Below, piece after piece: positions 1 to 10,825 of a stretch of 64,000 nucleotides of DNA. The position numbers and the translations under genes are program-made. Below the pieces are notes generated by a model. The model was given only the letters and a program-made list of their open reading frames with translations. It had not been told where the DNA came from and did no database searches. How positions within the stretch are numbered: position 1 is the first letter of the stretch; each line of letters begins with the position of its first letter. The stretch lies in NCBI GenBank assembly GCA_963931865.1, contig OZ007505.1, positions 14,429,495 through 14,493,494 of the forward strand, read 5' to 3'. This stretch comes from Axinella damicornis (lineage: Eukaryota; Porifera; Demospongiae; Axinellida; Axinellidae).

Positions 1-123
1 CACACACCCACACACACCACCCACCCACCCACCCACCCACCCACACCCACACCCACACACACACACACATACCCACACACACCCACACACACCCACCCAC
101 CCACCCACCCACCCACCCACCCA
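1..123. repeat. CA / CCCA microsatellite
   Basis: Simple-sequence run of CACACA and CCCA units lying in the second intron of the GDI gene. The rest of the intron up to position 184 shows nothing else. Confidence 0.95.
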
Positions 124-184
124 GGTCACTCCCCAACCCAACCTTAACCCCCCACACATTATTATAAATTACAGCAGGAGCTAC

Positions 185-3100
185 CTCCTCGAGGGGTGAG
201 AGTGATGCGCTGTCCCCGCCATAGTACTTGTTTCTGTCCATGTGCAGCACCTTCCTCCCGCTCACGGAGAGCAGCCCACTCAGGATGCACTCCTGCAGGA
301 TGGGGGAGGAACGGAGCAAGAGGACAACACAAAAATTAAGATTCTGTGGCAGGTAACAACATTCAAAAAGTAATGTACAAACAGCAAACTGAACACAAGT
401 CTTCCTTCTTCATACCGCTGAGCTCCAGATGCGAACGGAACTACATGTACAATATCTCCACTTTGAACCTGCTCCTTCATGTACTGCACAAAGTATAGCC
501 TCGTTCCCAGGCCCCGCCCAGCTTCTTCGCATGCATGCAGTATGGAACAGCAGGAGAGGGCCTGCTACATGTATCTTTCATCACGTGAGTGACATCAGGA
601 TAGAAAGGATGGTAGAAAGGATTTGATTGAATGTGGTCACCCTGGGGCTCAGAACAGCAAGAAGAGCTATACAAGGTGCCAGGTAATGCATCTACATGTA
701 GCTAGCGGGGTGCGATTGAACGTGTAGTTAGTTAAACAATACGTGAAACTTCACCTTTTCATTCTTGATACATGTACGTCATGCTCACATGAGGAAAGAT
801 ACCAGGCCCTCTCCTGCTTTTCCGTATTGCAAGCGACAAAAAGCTCGGCGGGGCCTGGGAACGAGGCTATACAAAAAGTGTGAACAGTGTACATGTGTAT
901 TTACCACGTGTGTGTCTGCTACAGACTAACACAGTTTTTGTCTTGTATATATGTGTGTACTGGACCAGGTGAGGTCCATACACTGTACCCTGTTCCATAT
1001 CACACAAGTTCCTATTTAGAGCACAACAGTGCTCATATAACAGCTACACATTACATTAACTTCTGCGCTTGGCCAGACAGCTCACTCATGCTTGTCCCAC
1101 ATGCTCTTAGCATCTGTCTTGTAAACATTAAGAGCACTTCCATGTACATGTGTAAATGGCAGATGGACACAAGTGCTGGCATTTGCACCAGTCGGTTTTA
1201 CCATTCAGGAATTGTTCAGTGTAACTACAATGTGCCAGTACGTGTACCCCGATATACAACTGTACATTGTATGTAAGCTTTGGAGAGAGAAAAGGAAAAA
1301 TCCTGGGACCAGCTGGTATTCAAACCCAGGACCTGAATACCGCTCAGACACTCTTAGCAACTGAGCCACTGGACCCACGGCAGAGGAGCGGAAACAAGTC
1401 TGCATACAGCATCACAGGCTAGAGGACTCAGCTGATTCCAGCCGTCTTCCTCTCTCACACAAGTAGTAACAAACAACAAACAACGTATAAGAAGCGTTCT
1501 ATTTACTGACAGAATGCACCTGCTAGACCTATGACATTACTCCTATTAGAATACTACAGATTGCAGCTCCATATTAGGTTACTAGCCAGCAGTAAGTGAT
1601 CACTGCTCTGTGAAATGTGGAAGGCACCTACACATGTATGTGTACATGTATAGTGGTCTGATATGAGTATACACCTTCACCACAACTCAGCTTCTGCTTG
1701 GTGTTAACTTCCTGCCCATTCAATTTTAGGTCATGGTTTTTCCACTTACTGTACGTTTATCTATCCAGGACAGGCAGGAAGGGATGGTACTACTGTAGTT
1801 TGCGAGCAGCCATGAGTTGACAAGGCTGTAGAGTACGGAGCTTTCTCTCAATCACAAGACTTTCAGCTTCATGATGTAACTTCCAGCTTTGTCCTTGCTA
1901 TAAGTAACTGGCTGTTCGATGACAAACAAGCAGAACCAGCAGACAGCACACTCCGGGAGTGCTGCCCTGTGTACCTTGGACAGTAGTGCCTGGATGTCCT
2001 GGGAGTCTCAGACACTTGGACAGTTGTGCCTGTGTTACCAGGATGTCCTGGGAGTGTCCAGACATCCAGGACATCCTAGGATATCCCAAGATACCCAGGC
2101 TGTCTACCAGGACATCCTAGGATATCCCAAGATACCCGACATCCTAGGATATCCCAAGATACCCAGGCTGTCTACCAGGACATCCTAGGATATCCCAGGC
2201 TGTCTACTAGGACATCCCAGGAGTCTGGCATAAAGTCATTCAGGGATGTCCTAGGCTGTCCTGGACTGTCTACGAAATCCTGACTATTGCGGGCAAAGCT
2301 GGACATGACTGGCATACCTCAGACTCAGAATATACATACACGTACATCTGAAAATGAGCCACACTTGGTCAACCAGGTAGGTAGGTAGGTGCAAGGCATG
2401 AAGGTGCTGATGCACATGCAAGCTGACTAGTTTGTGGACAAGACACAGTCTTCATTCTGTCAAGGTTTAAGTGAGCATACTCGTGCGATTGATGGTCTGG
2501 TCGGTTGACTAAACTATATACATGTCAGGGTTTCATTTAGGGGGGGGCGGGGGGGGGGGCATTCGCCCCCCCTTGGAATCTCTTTGCCCCCCCTTGGCAT
2601 TTTCACATTCCCTATTATACAGTACTGTGAAAAGAAATAGGCAATGGCACAAGCCATTCAGATTACAGTTCTTGTAACGTGTATATGTAGGTCTGTTTTT
2701 GGTTAGTAATTAAAATTGATTTTTGCCCCTCAAATTGCATCAGAATCAATCTCAGAGGATCTAAATTCCAATTTTTTCTGGGGGAGGACCCACAGACCCC
2801 CCTTTAGTAACACATCCCACCTTTGTCCCTTCCCTCCCTCCCTCCCCCCATTCCCTTTCGTAAGTGTTATGAAAATAAATAAGCAAGGTCCAAGCAAGCA
2901 GTTAAACAGCACCTACTTTCATACTGTATGTGTACATGTGTTTTGATTGTGAATTTTGACCCTAAATTGTGTCAGAATCAATCTCAGAGGATCTACATTC
3001 CAAAATTTTCCTGGGGGAGGCCCCCCAGACCCCCCCTATACAGTGTAGTAACACATGCCACGTATGCCCCCCCAAAGTTCATCAAAGCCTAGTTTCGCCC

Positions 3101-4479
3101 CCTCTTGGGAAAATTTCTAAATGAAAGCCTGCATGTGCATAGCTACAAAGATGCTAGGGCAAACAGTATGAGCGCCAGTGTTTGTGCACACCAACAGCAA
3201 CTAGCCTCGTTCCCAGGCCTTCTACATGTACACCACCAGTTTTTGATTGCTTGCAGTATGCAAAACAGAGGGGGAAGTACCGCAAGCGATCATAAACTGG
3301 AGGTGTAGAAGGCCTGGGAACGAGGCTAACAGCAACTACTCTCAGATAGAGAGGTTTACCAAATATGTCTGATAACAGATGATTTACCTACTCTACTCAC
3401 ATGACCAAACTATAATGCTACGGATCCAGACCAGAACAGAGCTAGTCTTGGGTCTGTGACTCTGAGAGTTGGCTAGTGCCAATGCCTAGCAGTCACCTTA
3501 AAGTGTTTATTGGTCCGGCAGGAAGTAGTGGGTTAGGGCCACGGCCACTGCTGAATGCGCAAGCATGTCCCTTACCTCTACTTAAAGTATTTAGAGTAGC
3601 TATATAATCTATTTTCGGACATCATCAGGCGGATAATGTGATATCTCTAGGGCATAGTAAGATAACGAAGTGTACTTTGTGCGTTTATTTTCACGAGCCA
3701 GTAAATAAGAAGAGAAATGAATTTCAAGTTCACTGGCTTGCAGGTTACGCCACAAATGGCTCGAATAGCCAATGCGTCCGGACCATCAACGCTCGGAGGG
3801 CGACCTCTATCTACGGACTTCACTAGACTGCATAGTTCAATTGTCGGACATCATTCCAACTAGATTGAATCATGATAAAATGCTGCCACACGGTCTGCGG
3901 AGCTGAAATAAAGTCGTAAAAGACAACAGAAGTAAATTAGAGGTTGAAACTATGCATATCCACGGCATAATTAGGCTACGTTTTGGTCGGAAAACGCCCA
4001 GAAAAGTACGGAGTGTATAGGGTTAACTCCCACGTGGAACATAGTAAGCATTAATAGTGTTTCCAGGATCGTTGTTGTGAATAGTTCGGCGTGTCCGATT
4101 TTATACGGTGTCCAGTGATTGAGGACATCTTCTACTTCCTGCTGGTATCCACATCGCTAAATAGCCATTGATCACAATGCTATTCCTCAGTACATTGCTA
4201 GAGTAAGTTCATGCAATTTATGGCAGAGGACTTGCAGTCTAGGACGTCGGATATGGCCTGTGCACATACAACCTACGGTGTGCAGTGGTGTCAGATCAGG
4301 GTGCTGACTGACTGCTTAGTCACTGCTTTGAGGTGTACACAGCATTAAGTAGGACGTCCAGATTACAGTGCGTTAGAAGAGCGGATCTGGCAACGCTGAC
4401 TAGTGTGTATCAAAATGCATCCATGCTTGCTCACCTTCAGGCCAGTGCCGAGCACGATAACGTCATATTCTTCATCCAT
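185..4479 (-). CDS. GDI: Rab GDP-dissociation inhibitor (GDI), first two coding exons
   Basis: GDI extracts GDP-bound prenylated Rab GTPases from membranes and keeps them soluble for recycling. Exon 1 (4479 down to 4435, 15 codons) starts at an ATG and reads [15 protein letters not shown], ending in a GTGAGC donor. Exon 2 (292 down to 185, 36 codons) follows a pyrimidine-rich CAG acceptor and ends at GAG|GTAGCT. It contains [24 protein letters not shown] and SPLEE. Joined in phase 0 this is the N-terminal dinucleotide-fold motif and first conserved region of the GDI/REP superfamily. The MDRN-YYGG and SPLEE wording favours GDI over Rab escort protein. The remaining ~390 residues would lie left of the window. 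The start is chosen because the family begins exactly here. Intron 1 is 4.1 kb and full of repeats. The call rests on family knowledge of the motif plus clean splice signals. Confidence 0.93.
293..1304. other. GDI intron 1, left part
   Basis: No coding signal. It holds two facing ends of the TAGCCTCGTTCCCAGGC hairpin family, near 497-560 and 770-868, which share an inverted stretch around AGGAGAGGGCCTG. They look like one element or two half-copies. Confidence 0.5.
1305..1376 (-). repeat. tRNA-like sequence, probable SINE head
   Basis: The reverse strand folds as a degenerate tRNA: acceptor arms GGGTCCA/TGGTCCC (6 of 7 pairs), a D-arm-like GTGGCTCAG, a CCTGG-GTTTGAA-TACCAG T-arm and an A/B-box-like layout. 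The anticodon loop lacks U33 and there is one acceptor mismatch, so a tRNA-derived SINE is more likely than a working tRNA gene. Confidence 0.5.
1377..2009. other. intronic DNA with nothing recognised
   Basis: No splice-flanked coding stretch, repeat or hairpin stands out here. Confidence 0.4.
2010..2280. repeat. imperfect tandem repeat (CCTAGGATATCCCAAGATAC type)
   Basis: Several imperfect copies of a unit of about 40 bp built from CCAGGACATCCTAGGATATC, CCAAGATACCC and AGGCTGTCTAC, becoming more degenerate to the right. The open frames across it are by-products of the repeat. Confidence 0.85.
2521..3100. repeat. tandem duplication with C/G-rich edges
   Basis: A block around 2730-2830 (CAGAATCAATCTCAGAGGAT, then CTGGGGGAGG and ACCCCCC) is repeated at 2968-3065. 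The flanks contain poly-G and CCCCCCCTTGG runs. It resembles a duplicated, decayed mobile-element end; the family is not recognised. Confidence 0.6.
3202..3328. mobile_element. hairpin MITE of the TAGCCTCGTTCCCAGGCC family
   Basis: Begins TAGCCTCGTTCCCAGGCCTT and ends in its exact inverse, AAGGCCTGGGAACGAGGCTA. Inner arms also pair (TCTACATGTACACC near-inverse of GGTGTAGA; CGCTTGC-type centre). This is the clearest complete copy of a family seen about ten times in the window. Confidence 0.85.
3329..4434. other. GDI intron 1, right part
   Basis: No coding exon or known element recognised up to the exon 1 splice donor at 4434. Confidence 0.4.
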
Positions 4480-5017
4480 GATCGCCTGACGTCCAATTCA
4501 CTGCCGCGGAGTTGCACTGTGAGTTAAGAGAGCAGGACTGAGAAACTGTGAAGCCACTCGCTCTTCAACGCTCGTGTGCAGAACAAGATGGAGGGACGTC
4601 ACGCAACAATCATGTGACACGTCATGCTAGCAAATCGTAATCAACTTCCTGTAACATGGATGAATGTAATTGGTTGCATATTCGACTGTTAATTATACTT
4701 GCATTATTTTTGCTGGTGTCTGTATTAAATGTCTGACAAAGGTAGCTATTCACCCCAAATTTGCTAGCACCCTGCATGTGCCAATTATGTTGCAGATGAC
4801 CACAGTTTGGGCGGATTGCCTTGAGTTTCTGACTATGTAGCTAACTACCAGGATTTTATATTACTAGCTACTGCATGCATGCATCCACAGCACATCCACC
4901 TCTACAGCAAGACCACTTCAGACTATAGTCCTGCATATATCCTATTCTGTGCTGAAAACTCTCAGTGATCACAGTGTGTATAAACTCCTATAGACAACCA
5001 GACTCCTAATTTTACTG
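4480..5017. other. upstream region of GDI
   Basis: Divergent-side flank of the GDI start codon; any GDI 5' UTR and promoter would be here. I see no clear TATA box or other decisive motif, only a CATGCATGCATGC-type run near 4872-4884. Confidence 0.4.
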
Positions 5018-5102
5018 TAGCTTCGTTCCCAGGCCTTCTCACCCCAGCGTTTGTCAGTACAAGCAACAAACGCTGCAGGTGGGAAGGCCTAGCTGGGAAC
5101 GA
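5018..5102. mobile_element. hairpin MITE (TAGC-TTCGTTCCCAGGCC family)
   Basis: TAGCTTCGTTCCCAGGCCTT at the left and AGGCCTAGCTGGGAACGA at the right, with an AGCGTTTGT/ACAAACGCT inner palindrome. A slightly degraded copy of the family at 3202. Confidence 0.75.
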
Positions 5103-5125
5103 TCCCTCCCCTCCCCTCCCCTCCC

Positions 5126-5166
<41 letters not shown>
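5103..5166. repeat. CCCTC tract and long poly-C run
   Basis: A CCCTC repeat leads into an uninterrupted run of more than 30 C. Its length is unreliable in any assembly. Confidence 0.95.
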
Positions 5167-5198
5167 CCCCTATAATTATACAGGAATCATTGAGGAGG

Positions 5199-5357
5199 TA
5201 GCCTATAGCTCGTCCCAGGGCATTCCTGCCAGTATTTCATCACTTCCAGTATCATACCGGAAGTGATGAAATACTGTCAGTGGGAACGGCCTGGGAACGA
5301 GGCTAGTGAGTAGCCTCGTTCCCAGGCTCCTTTATAAGGGGCCTGGGAACAAGGCTA
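5199..5357. mobile_element. two adjacent hairpin MITEs of the same family
   Basis: The copy at 5199-5306 has arms carrying GTATTTCATCACTTCC and its inverse and ends GGCCTGGGAACGAGGCTA. A 47-bp mini-copy at 5311-5357 is little more than the two terminal repeats (TAGCCTCGTTCCCAGGC ... CCTGGGAACAAGGCTA). Confidence 0.8.
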
Positions 5358-5805
5358 GCTAGTGAGGAGGTACACTCCAGACTTGAGGGGGATTTGAAAC
5401 AGGTTGGGAATCAGCACGCATCTGTCACGACTTGATGTCTGCACGAACACTTCTTGGAACACTTCTGCAATAGAGGCACTCAAACTGTAATGCTTTGCAT
5501 CAGTGTAGTGCTTCAATCTGCAGCACCATAGTGCCTGCATTGTCTTGGATAAGAATCTGTGAGCTGGATCTCTTGAGCAAAAACCACATTGTGTCAGCGC
5601 TTCTAATAGTTCATAAAAATTTTCACCATCAGCACTGAGATGAGTTAGCTAGATGACATAGCTGAGACAATCATCGCACAGACTGCTGAAGCTATATAGT
5701 GGCATAGATGTACAAGTACCTTAAAATCTAATGCATCAGCAGGTTGTGGTTGAAATTTTAATGCAACATTAAGGTAAGATAACACCTCTGGACGTGCATA
5801 CCACC

Positions 5806-5902
5806 TAGCCTCATTCCCAGGCTCCTCCCCAGCATTTTGTCGCATAATTTATGCTGTACAGTATGTGACAAAATGTTGGGGAGAAGCCTGGGAATGAGGC
5901 TA
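5806..5902. mobile_element. hairpin MITE (TAGCCTCATTCCCAGGC family)
   Basis: A near-perfect 97-bp palindrome: left arm TAGCCTCATTCCCAGGCT, inner CCCAGCATTTTGTC pairing with GACAAAATGTTGGG, right arm AGCCTGGGAATGAGGCTA. Confidence 0.85.
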
Positions 5903-7050
5903 CAGACAACTTGCAACAAGGTTGGCATTGGCTTGCACTGGGCCAATATACGTATCCCACACACTATCAATTGCGGCAAGGAGCATCATCAATACAAACA
6001 TACATTGATTCATCACAGAAACATTCATAGGGCTAAAATCCGGTTACATTTATCAGGTAACAGTATTGGTAGCTGTTCTGATTTCAGCAAATAATTTCTG
6101 GAAGGAAGAAAGAACAGTTCCATCCACAGACACATCAGTAACTGACAGTGTTACAATAAATTGAGGACAAATTGGGGACAATATAAATTCAGGTGGTTTG
6201 CCCTTGCAGAGAAGTTGTCCTCTTCCCAAAGGTTCAAAATGGTATAGGGAAACCAATTACTTGGGACCTTGAAAGTTTTTGTTTGTTAGAGAAGCCTATT
6301 ACAGTACATGTATACTGCATCCCTGTCTCCAATTCACCGGCTACCGTACTTTTCTGGTTCGTTTTCACAGAATGGAATTGAATTAAGAGTTGAAACGGAA
6401 GAGTTGAAACGGAGGTGTTGCCTTCGGTTCAATTGATTCTCCATGAGCCATGGTAATGGCATGCGGGCAACAACAGTGGTTTTTGTACACCGTTGTCTTT
6501 GACCCAACGATCAGCTACGTACCTCCAAGCCAATATAGGAACTAACACTAACACAAAGTTACTCAATGTACGCAAATTGTAGTAAGATTGCAACACATGA
6601 AGAACCGAAGAATGTGATTAAAATTCACTGCAATCGCATATTGTTAGGGAAGGGCTGATTAGCAGAAAGGAAGTCAAATTGTGATGTGGTGCGATGGACT
6701 GAAGCTGGATCCATCAGATGGAGATAGCGCAACAGCAAAGAAGTGAAATAGATGGAGGTGATGAGCAACGTACCGCAAGGAATAAAAGCACTGCAACTGC
6801 ACAAGACGCCTCATTCTGGTGAGTCATAAAGGGTACGCCAGGTGCTACAGTATTTAGATTCTATCAGGTGAAAAATCGGTGGCATCAAGTTATCGGCAGA
6901 AGAACACAATGTTCCAGGGCCTAATTCGTTATGTCATATTGGTGGAGAAGAGAAAGGGAAGACCGTGGGAAGACTGTGTTCAGAACACACTTGACAGTCT
7001 GAAGGCAGGGTCATACATACGTACGTAGATATCCAAGCCATAATATATAT
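5903..7050. other. intergenic DNA with nothing recognised
   Basis: No ORF with family resemblance, no clear repeat and no RNA gene seen. Confidence 0.4.
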
Positions 7051-7406
7051 CAGGGGCGGAGACAGCTACCAAAAAGTGGGGGGGGGGGGGGGGGGGGGGG
7101 GGGCTAATAGCACAATTGTACACTGCCGAAGGGGCAGTGCATAGAGGCGAGTAGCGCCGATCGAAGTGGAAAATTTTTTCGCCTTCATTTTTCAGTTATC
7201 AGAATGGGCTCTCGTGGCACCTTTGTGCTTTGCATTGCAAGTTAGAGATGCCAGCCCCCAAGAAACGAGGTGACATAGCTGTAAGTTAGTGCTAGATCTC
7301 GTGGGGTAGTAGCATCCAGTCTGTTGTTTTGGGGGGGCTCAGCCCCCTTGCTTTTGAAAGTGGGAGGGCTCAAGCCCCCCCTACCCCCCCTATATCTCCG
7401 CCCCTG
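7051..7406. mobile_element. MITE with CAGGGGCGGAGA terminal inverted repeats
   Basis: Starts CAGGGGCGGAGA and ends with the exact inverse TCTCCGCCCCTG. It contains a poly-G run at 7077-7103 and GGGGGGCTCAGCCCCC near the right end. The CAGGGGCGGA-type tip is common in hAT-like non-autonomous elements; flanking AT-rich bases blur any target duplication. Confidence 0.7.
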
Positions 7407-7440
7407 ATATACTTACATAGCAGCTACATGGTGTGCTGGG

Positions 7441-8817
7441 ATGGTGGTGGTGCCAAAAGCCACTGGCCAAGTCAGAATCTGTGTTGATCTGACGAAGTTG
7501 AACGAAAGTGTGTGTCGTAAATGTCATCAACTTCCTGCTGCAGAGCAGACCTTGGCTCAAATTGCCGGTGCCCAAGTTTTCTCGAAACTAGACGCAAAGT
7601 CTGGGTTCTGGCAGATACCGCTGTCAGAGGAATCAGCTCTTCTGACATCTTTCATCACACCGTACGGCCAGTACTGTTTCAACCGCCTTCCTTTTGGGAT
7701 AACATCAGCGCCCGAACATTTCCAGAAAAGAATGTCTGCCATCCTGAAAGGCATAGAGGGAGTCGTGTGTCTCATGGACGATATCTTAGTCTTTGGCAAG
7801 AATCAGCAAGAACATGATGAGCGGCTGTATGCAGTCTTGAAGAGGTTGCAAGAGGCAGGACTCACCTTGAATGGAGCAAAATGTGTGTCTTGCCAAAGCC
7901 AGGTGAAATTTCTGGGACAAATCCTCACGAAACACGGAATAGAGTACACCCCTGCCTAAGTTACTTTGGCAAAAAGTGGGTACTGACCTGTTTGAATGGA
8001 AGAAGTCAACATACCTTTTGATCATCGACTATTTCGGATTGAGATATCCAAATTGGATCAGCTTACAGCTAATTCAGTCATTGCACACACCAGCTCTATT
8101 TTCGCCAGACATGGAATCTCCGAGGCAGTAGTTTCCGATAACGGGCCACAATTTGCCTCAGAGGCGTATAACAAGTTTGCAAGAGAGTATGGATTTCATC
8201 ATGTGACTAGTAGTCCATACCACCCTGAAGGAAACAGTGAGGCGGAGAGAGGTGTTCAGATTGTGAAGAACCTCCTGAAAAAGGCTAAAGATCCTTATTT
8301 GGCAATGTTGGCCTACCGATCCACACCCCCTTGAGGTTGGGTATAGCTGCTGATGAGTAGGTCCTTACGAACCACTGTACCTGTCATTGAGAGACAGAGA
8401 CGACCAAGTATTACAGACTTTGGTGTTGTGGCAGCCAGAGATGATAGAGCAAAGAAACGTCAGAAGGACAACTTTGATGCTCACTGGGGAGTTAGAAACT
8501 TACCTTCTCTTGACCCAGGAGATCCTGTGTGGGTGACCGATCGTCAGATACATGGATAAGTTGTGGAAGAGACATCTCCAAGATCGTATGTTGTCCAGAC
8601 TCCTGATGGAGCATTTCGACGAAATCGTAGACACATCATCTAAAGTCCCGAGAGAGAGTCGACCCTCCAGGTGGAAACGCCACAGCCCAAGGAACATTTT
8701 CCTACAGCAGTTGAAACTGAGGACGATAGTCCATCGCCACCGAAAGTGCATGCGACAAGGTCTCAGGGGGGCCGTCCTTCCAGACCACCGAACAGATTTG
8801 ATCCTAGTTGGACTTGA
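7441..8817 (+). pseudogene. decayed Ty3/gypsy-type pol (reverse transcriptase and integrase)
   Basis: An open segment at 7441-7956 encodes the middle of a Ty3/gypsy reverse transcriptase: RICVDLTKLN, a FSKLDAKSGFWQIPL block, the FNRLPFGITSAP block and the catalytic MDDILVF. It ends at a stop after IEYTPA. The RNase H region is absent: within about 50 bases the sequence resumes in integrase with GTDLFEW and IDYF in one frame, then SDNGPQF and GNSEAERG (the D-D-E triad) in another. A further frame change near 8335 leads to LRTTVPV and a C-terminal segment ending near 8817. No LTRs were found either side. This is an internally deleted, multiply frameshifted fossil on the plus strand, next to the minisatellite. 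Confidence 0.9.
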
Positions 8818-8934
8818 TTGACCCTGGAAGGGTAACTTGCATTGTTATGTAATATGTAATATATTGTCTGTGTGCGGTTTTGTACTACGCATGCTCAGAG
8901 TTTATCTGATCTTTAATCTATCGTGTGGTCTCCA

Positions 8935-10165
8935 TGCACTGGTCTCTGGTCTGTACTGGTCTGTACTGGTGTCTGTTAGTCTCCAGTGGTTTCTACTGGT
9001 CTCCATGCACTGGTCTCTAGTGGTCTGTACTGGTGTCTGTTAGCCTCCAATGGTTTCTACTGGTCTCCATGTGTTGGTCTCTAGTGGTCTGTACTGGTCT
9101 GTACTGGTCTGTACTGGTGTCCGTTAGTCTCCAGTGGTTTCTACTGGTCTCCATGCACTGGTCTCTAGTGGTCTGTACTGGTCTGTACTGGTGTCCGTTA
9201 GTCTCCAGTGGTTTCTACTGGTCTCCATGCACTGGTCTCTAGTGGTCTGTACTGGTGTCTGTTAGCCTCCAGTGGTTTCTACTGGTCTCCATGCACTGGT
9301 CTCTAGTGGTCTGTACTGGTGTCTGTTAGTCTCCAGTGTTTCTACTGGTCTCCATGCACTGGTCTCTAGTGGTCTGTACTGGTCTGTACTGGTGTCTGTT
9401 AGTCTCCAGTGGTTTCTACTGGTCTCCATGTGTTGGTCTCTAGTGGTCTGTACTGGTCTGTACTGGTGTCTGTTAGTCTCCAATGGTTTCTACTGGTCTC
9501 CATGCACTGGTCTCTAGTGGTCTGTACTGGTGTCTGTTAGTCTCCAGTGGTTTCTACTGGTCTCCATGCACTGGTCTCTAGTGGTCTGTACTGGTGTCTG
9601 TTAGTCTCCAGTGGTTTCTACTGGTCTCCATGCACTGGTCTCTAGTGGTCTGTACTGGTGTCTGTTAGTCTCCAGTGGTTTCTACTGGTCTCCATGCACT
9701 GGTCTCTAGTGGTCTGTACTGGTGTCTGTTAGCCTCCAGTGGTTTCTACTGGTCTCCATGCACTGGTCTCTAGTGGTCTGTACTGGTGTCTGTTAGTCTC
9801 CAGTGGATTCTACTGGTCTCCATGCACTGGTCTCTAGTGGTCTGTACTGGTGTCTGTTAGCCTCCAGTGGTTTCTACTGGTCTCCATGCACTGGTCTCTA
9901 GTGGTCTGTACTGGTCTGTACTGGTGTCTGTTAGTCTCCAATGGTTTCTACTGGTCTCCATGCACTGGTCTCTAGTGGTCTGTACTGGTGTCTGTTAGTC
10001 TCCAGTGGTTTCTACTGGTCTCCATGCACTGGTCTCTAGTGGTCTGTACTGGTGTCTGTTAGCCTCCAATGGTTTCTACTGGTCTCCATGCACTGGTCTC
10101 TAGTGGTCTGTACTGGTCTGTACTGGTGTCTGTTAGCTTCCAATGGTTTCTACTGGTCTCTGTTA
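8935..10165. repeat. minisatellite, about 64 bp unit
   Basis: About 18 head-to-tail units built from GGTCTGTACTGGTGTCTGTT, AGTCTCCAGTGGTTTCTACT and GGTCTCCATGCACTGGTCTC. Some units carry an extra GGTCTGTACT decamer, and CACTGG alternates with TGTTGG. Long open frames on both strands are repeat artefacts. It lies between the pol remnant and the 3' end of XPOT. Confidence 0.95.
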
Positions 10166-10459
10166 CGTAGTATCCAGTGGTCCTAATTGCAGTGGAGCAC
10201 TCTGGTCAAAGTGTGATCTCGCCCACTGCATTCTGCCAGGGGTCCAACCACAGGTTGCTGTTTTGGGATTGGGGAAATTTAGTGTGAATGGCAGGCCTCG
10301 CTGTGCGACGAGAAGTGAGGGCGGCATTTGGCCGTGTTTGATTGTACTCCTTGACTTAGAGTGATTAACATTCTCTTCACACGCTGTTGCAGTGGTCAGT
10401 GAACAAAGGATTTCATAGCAGCTGCATTCAGAGTGAAATAAAATCCTAAGTGTTATACA

Positions 10460-10803
10460 AATTGCGTAGTACGATACGTGTCTTCAAAACGGATGCTGAG
10501 ATTCAAAACGCTTTTCCGACATTCGCGTGTGGTGCAGCTTTACTGTAAAAAATTGGAAGGATTCTTTCCAAAACCGGAAGGCTTCTTATGAGAATCAGAA
10601 GGTCTCTTCCAAAGGCCACTGGCTTTGCTTGAAGTTTCTGAAAGCAGTGCAGTTTTGCCTATGGATTTTACAAAACTTCATTTGAACCTTCTGTAGCAGC
10701 GTTTACGTAGGTCTTCCAGAGCTGGACTTGTAACGGAAAGCAGACCAGCGACAGAAAGGTTTCCAAATCTCGGCATCAATGTTAAAGACGCATACTGCAC
10801 TTA
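10460..10803. mobile_element. MITE with TACGTGTCTTCAAA-type inverted ends
   Basis: Left end ACGATACGTGTCTTCAAAACGGATGCTGAG matches the inverse of the right end (CTCGGCATCAATGTTAAAGACGCATACTGC, inverted). The interior is rich in CCGGAAGGCTTCTT-like pieces. Related copies lie at 14503, 18417 and 41100. It sits immediately 3' of the last XPOT coding exon. Motifs longer than 20 bases here are given only as ends. Confidence 0.7.
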
Positions 10804-10825
10804 GGGGATCGAACAGTTTGCGTAC

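Noticed and set aside
887..1276. 129-codon plus-strand ORF in GDI intron 1
   Set aside because: Low-complexity composition with TACATGTAC-type repeats, no homology and on the strand opposite to GDI.
8837..9517. Long open frames on both strands across the minisatellite
   Set aside because: They follow the repeat phase, use no plausible domain and change frame whenever a unit varies.
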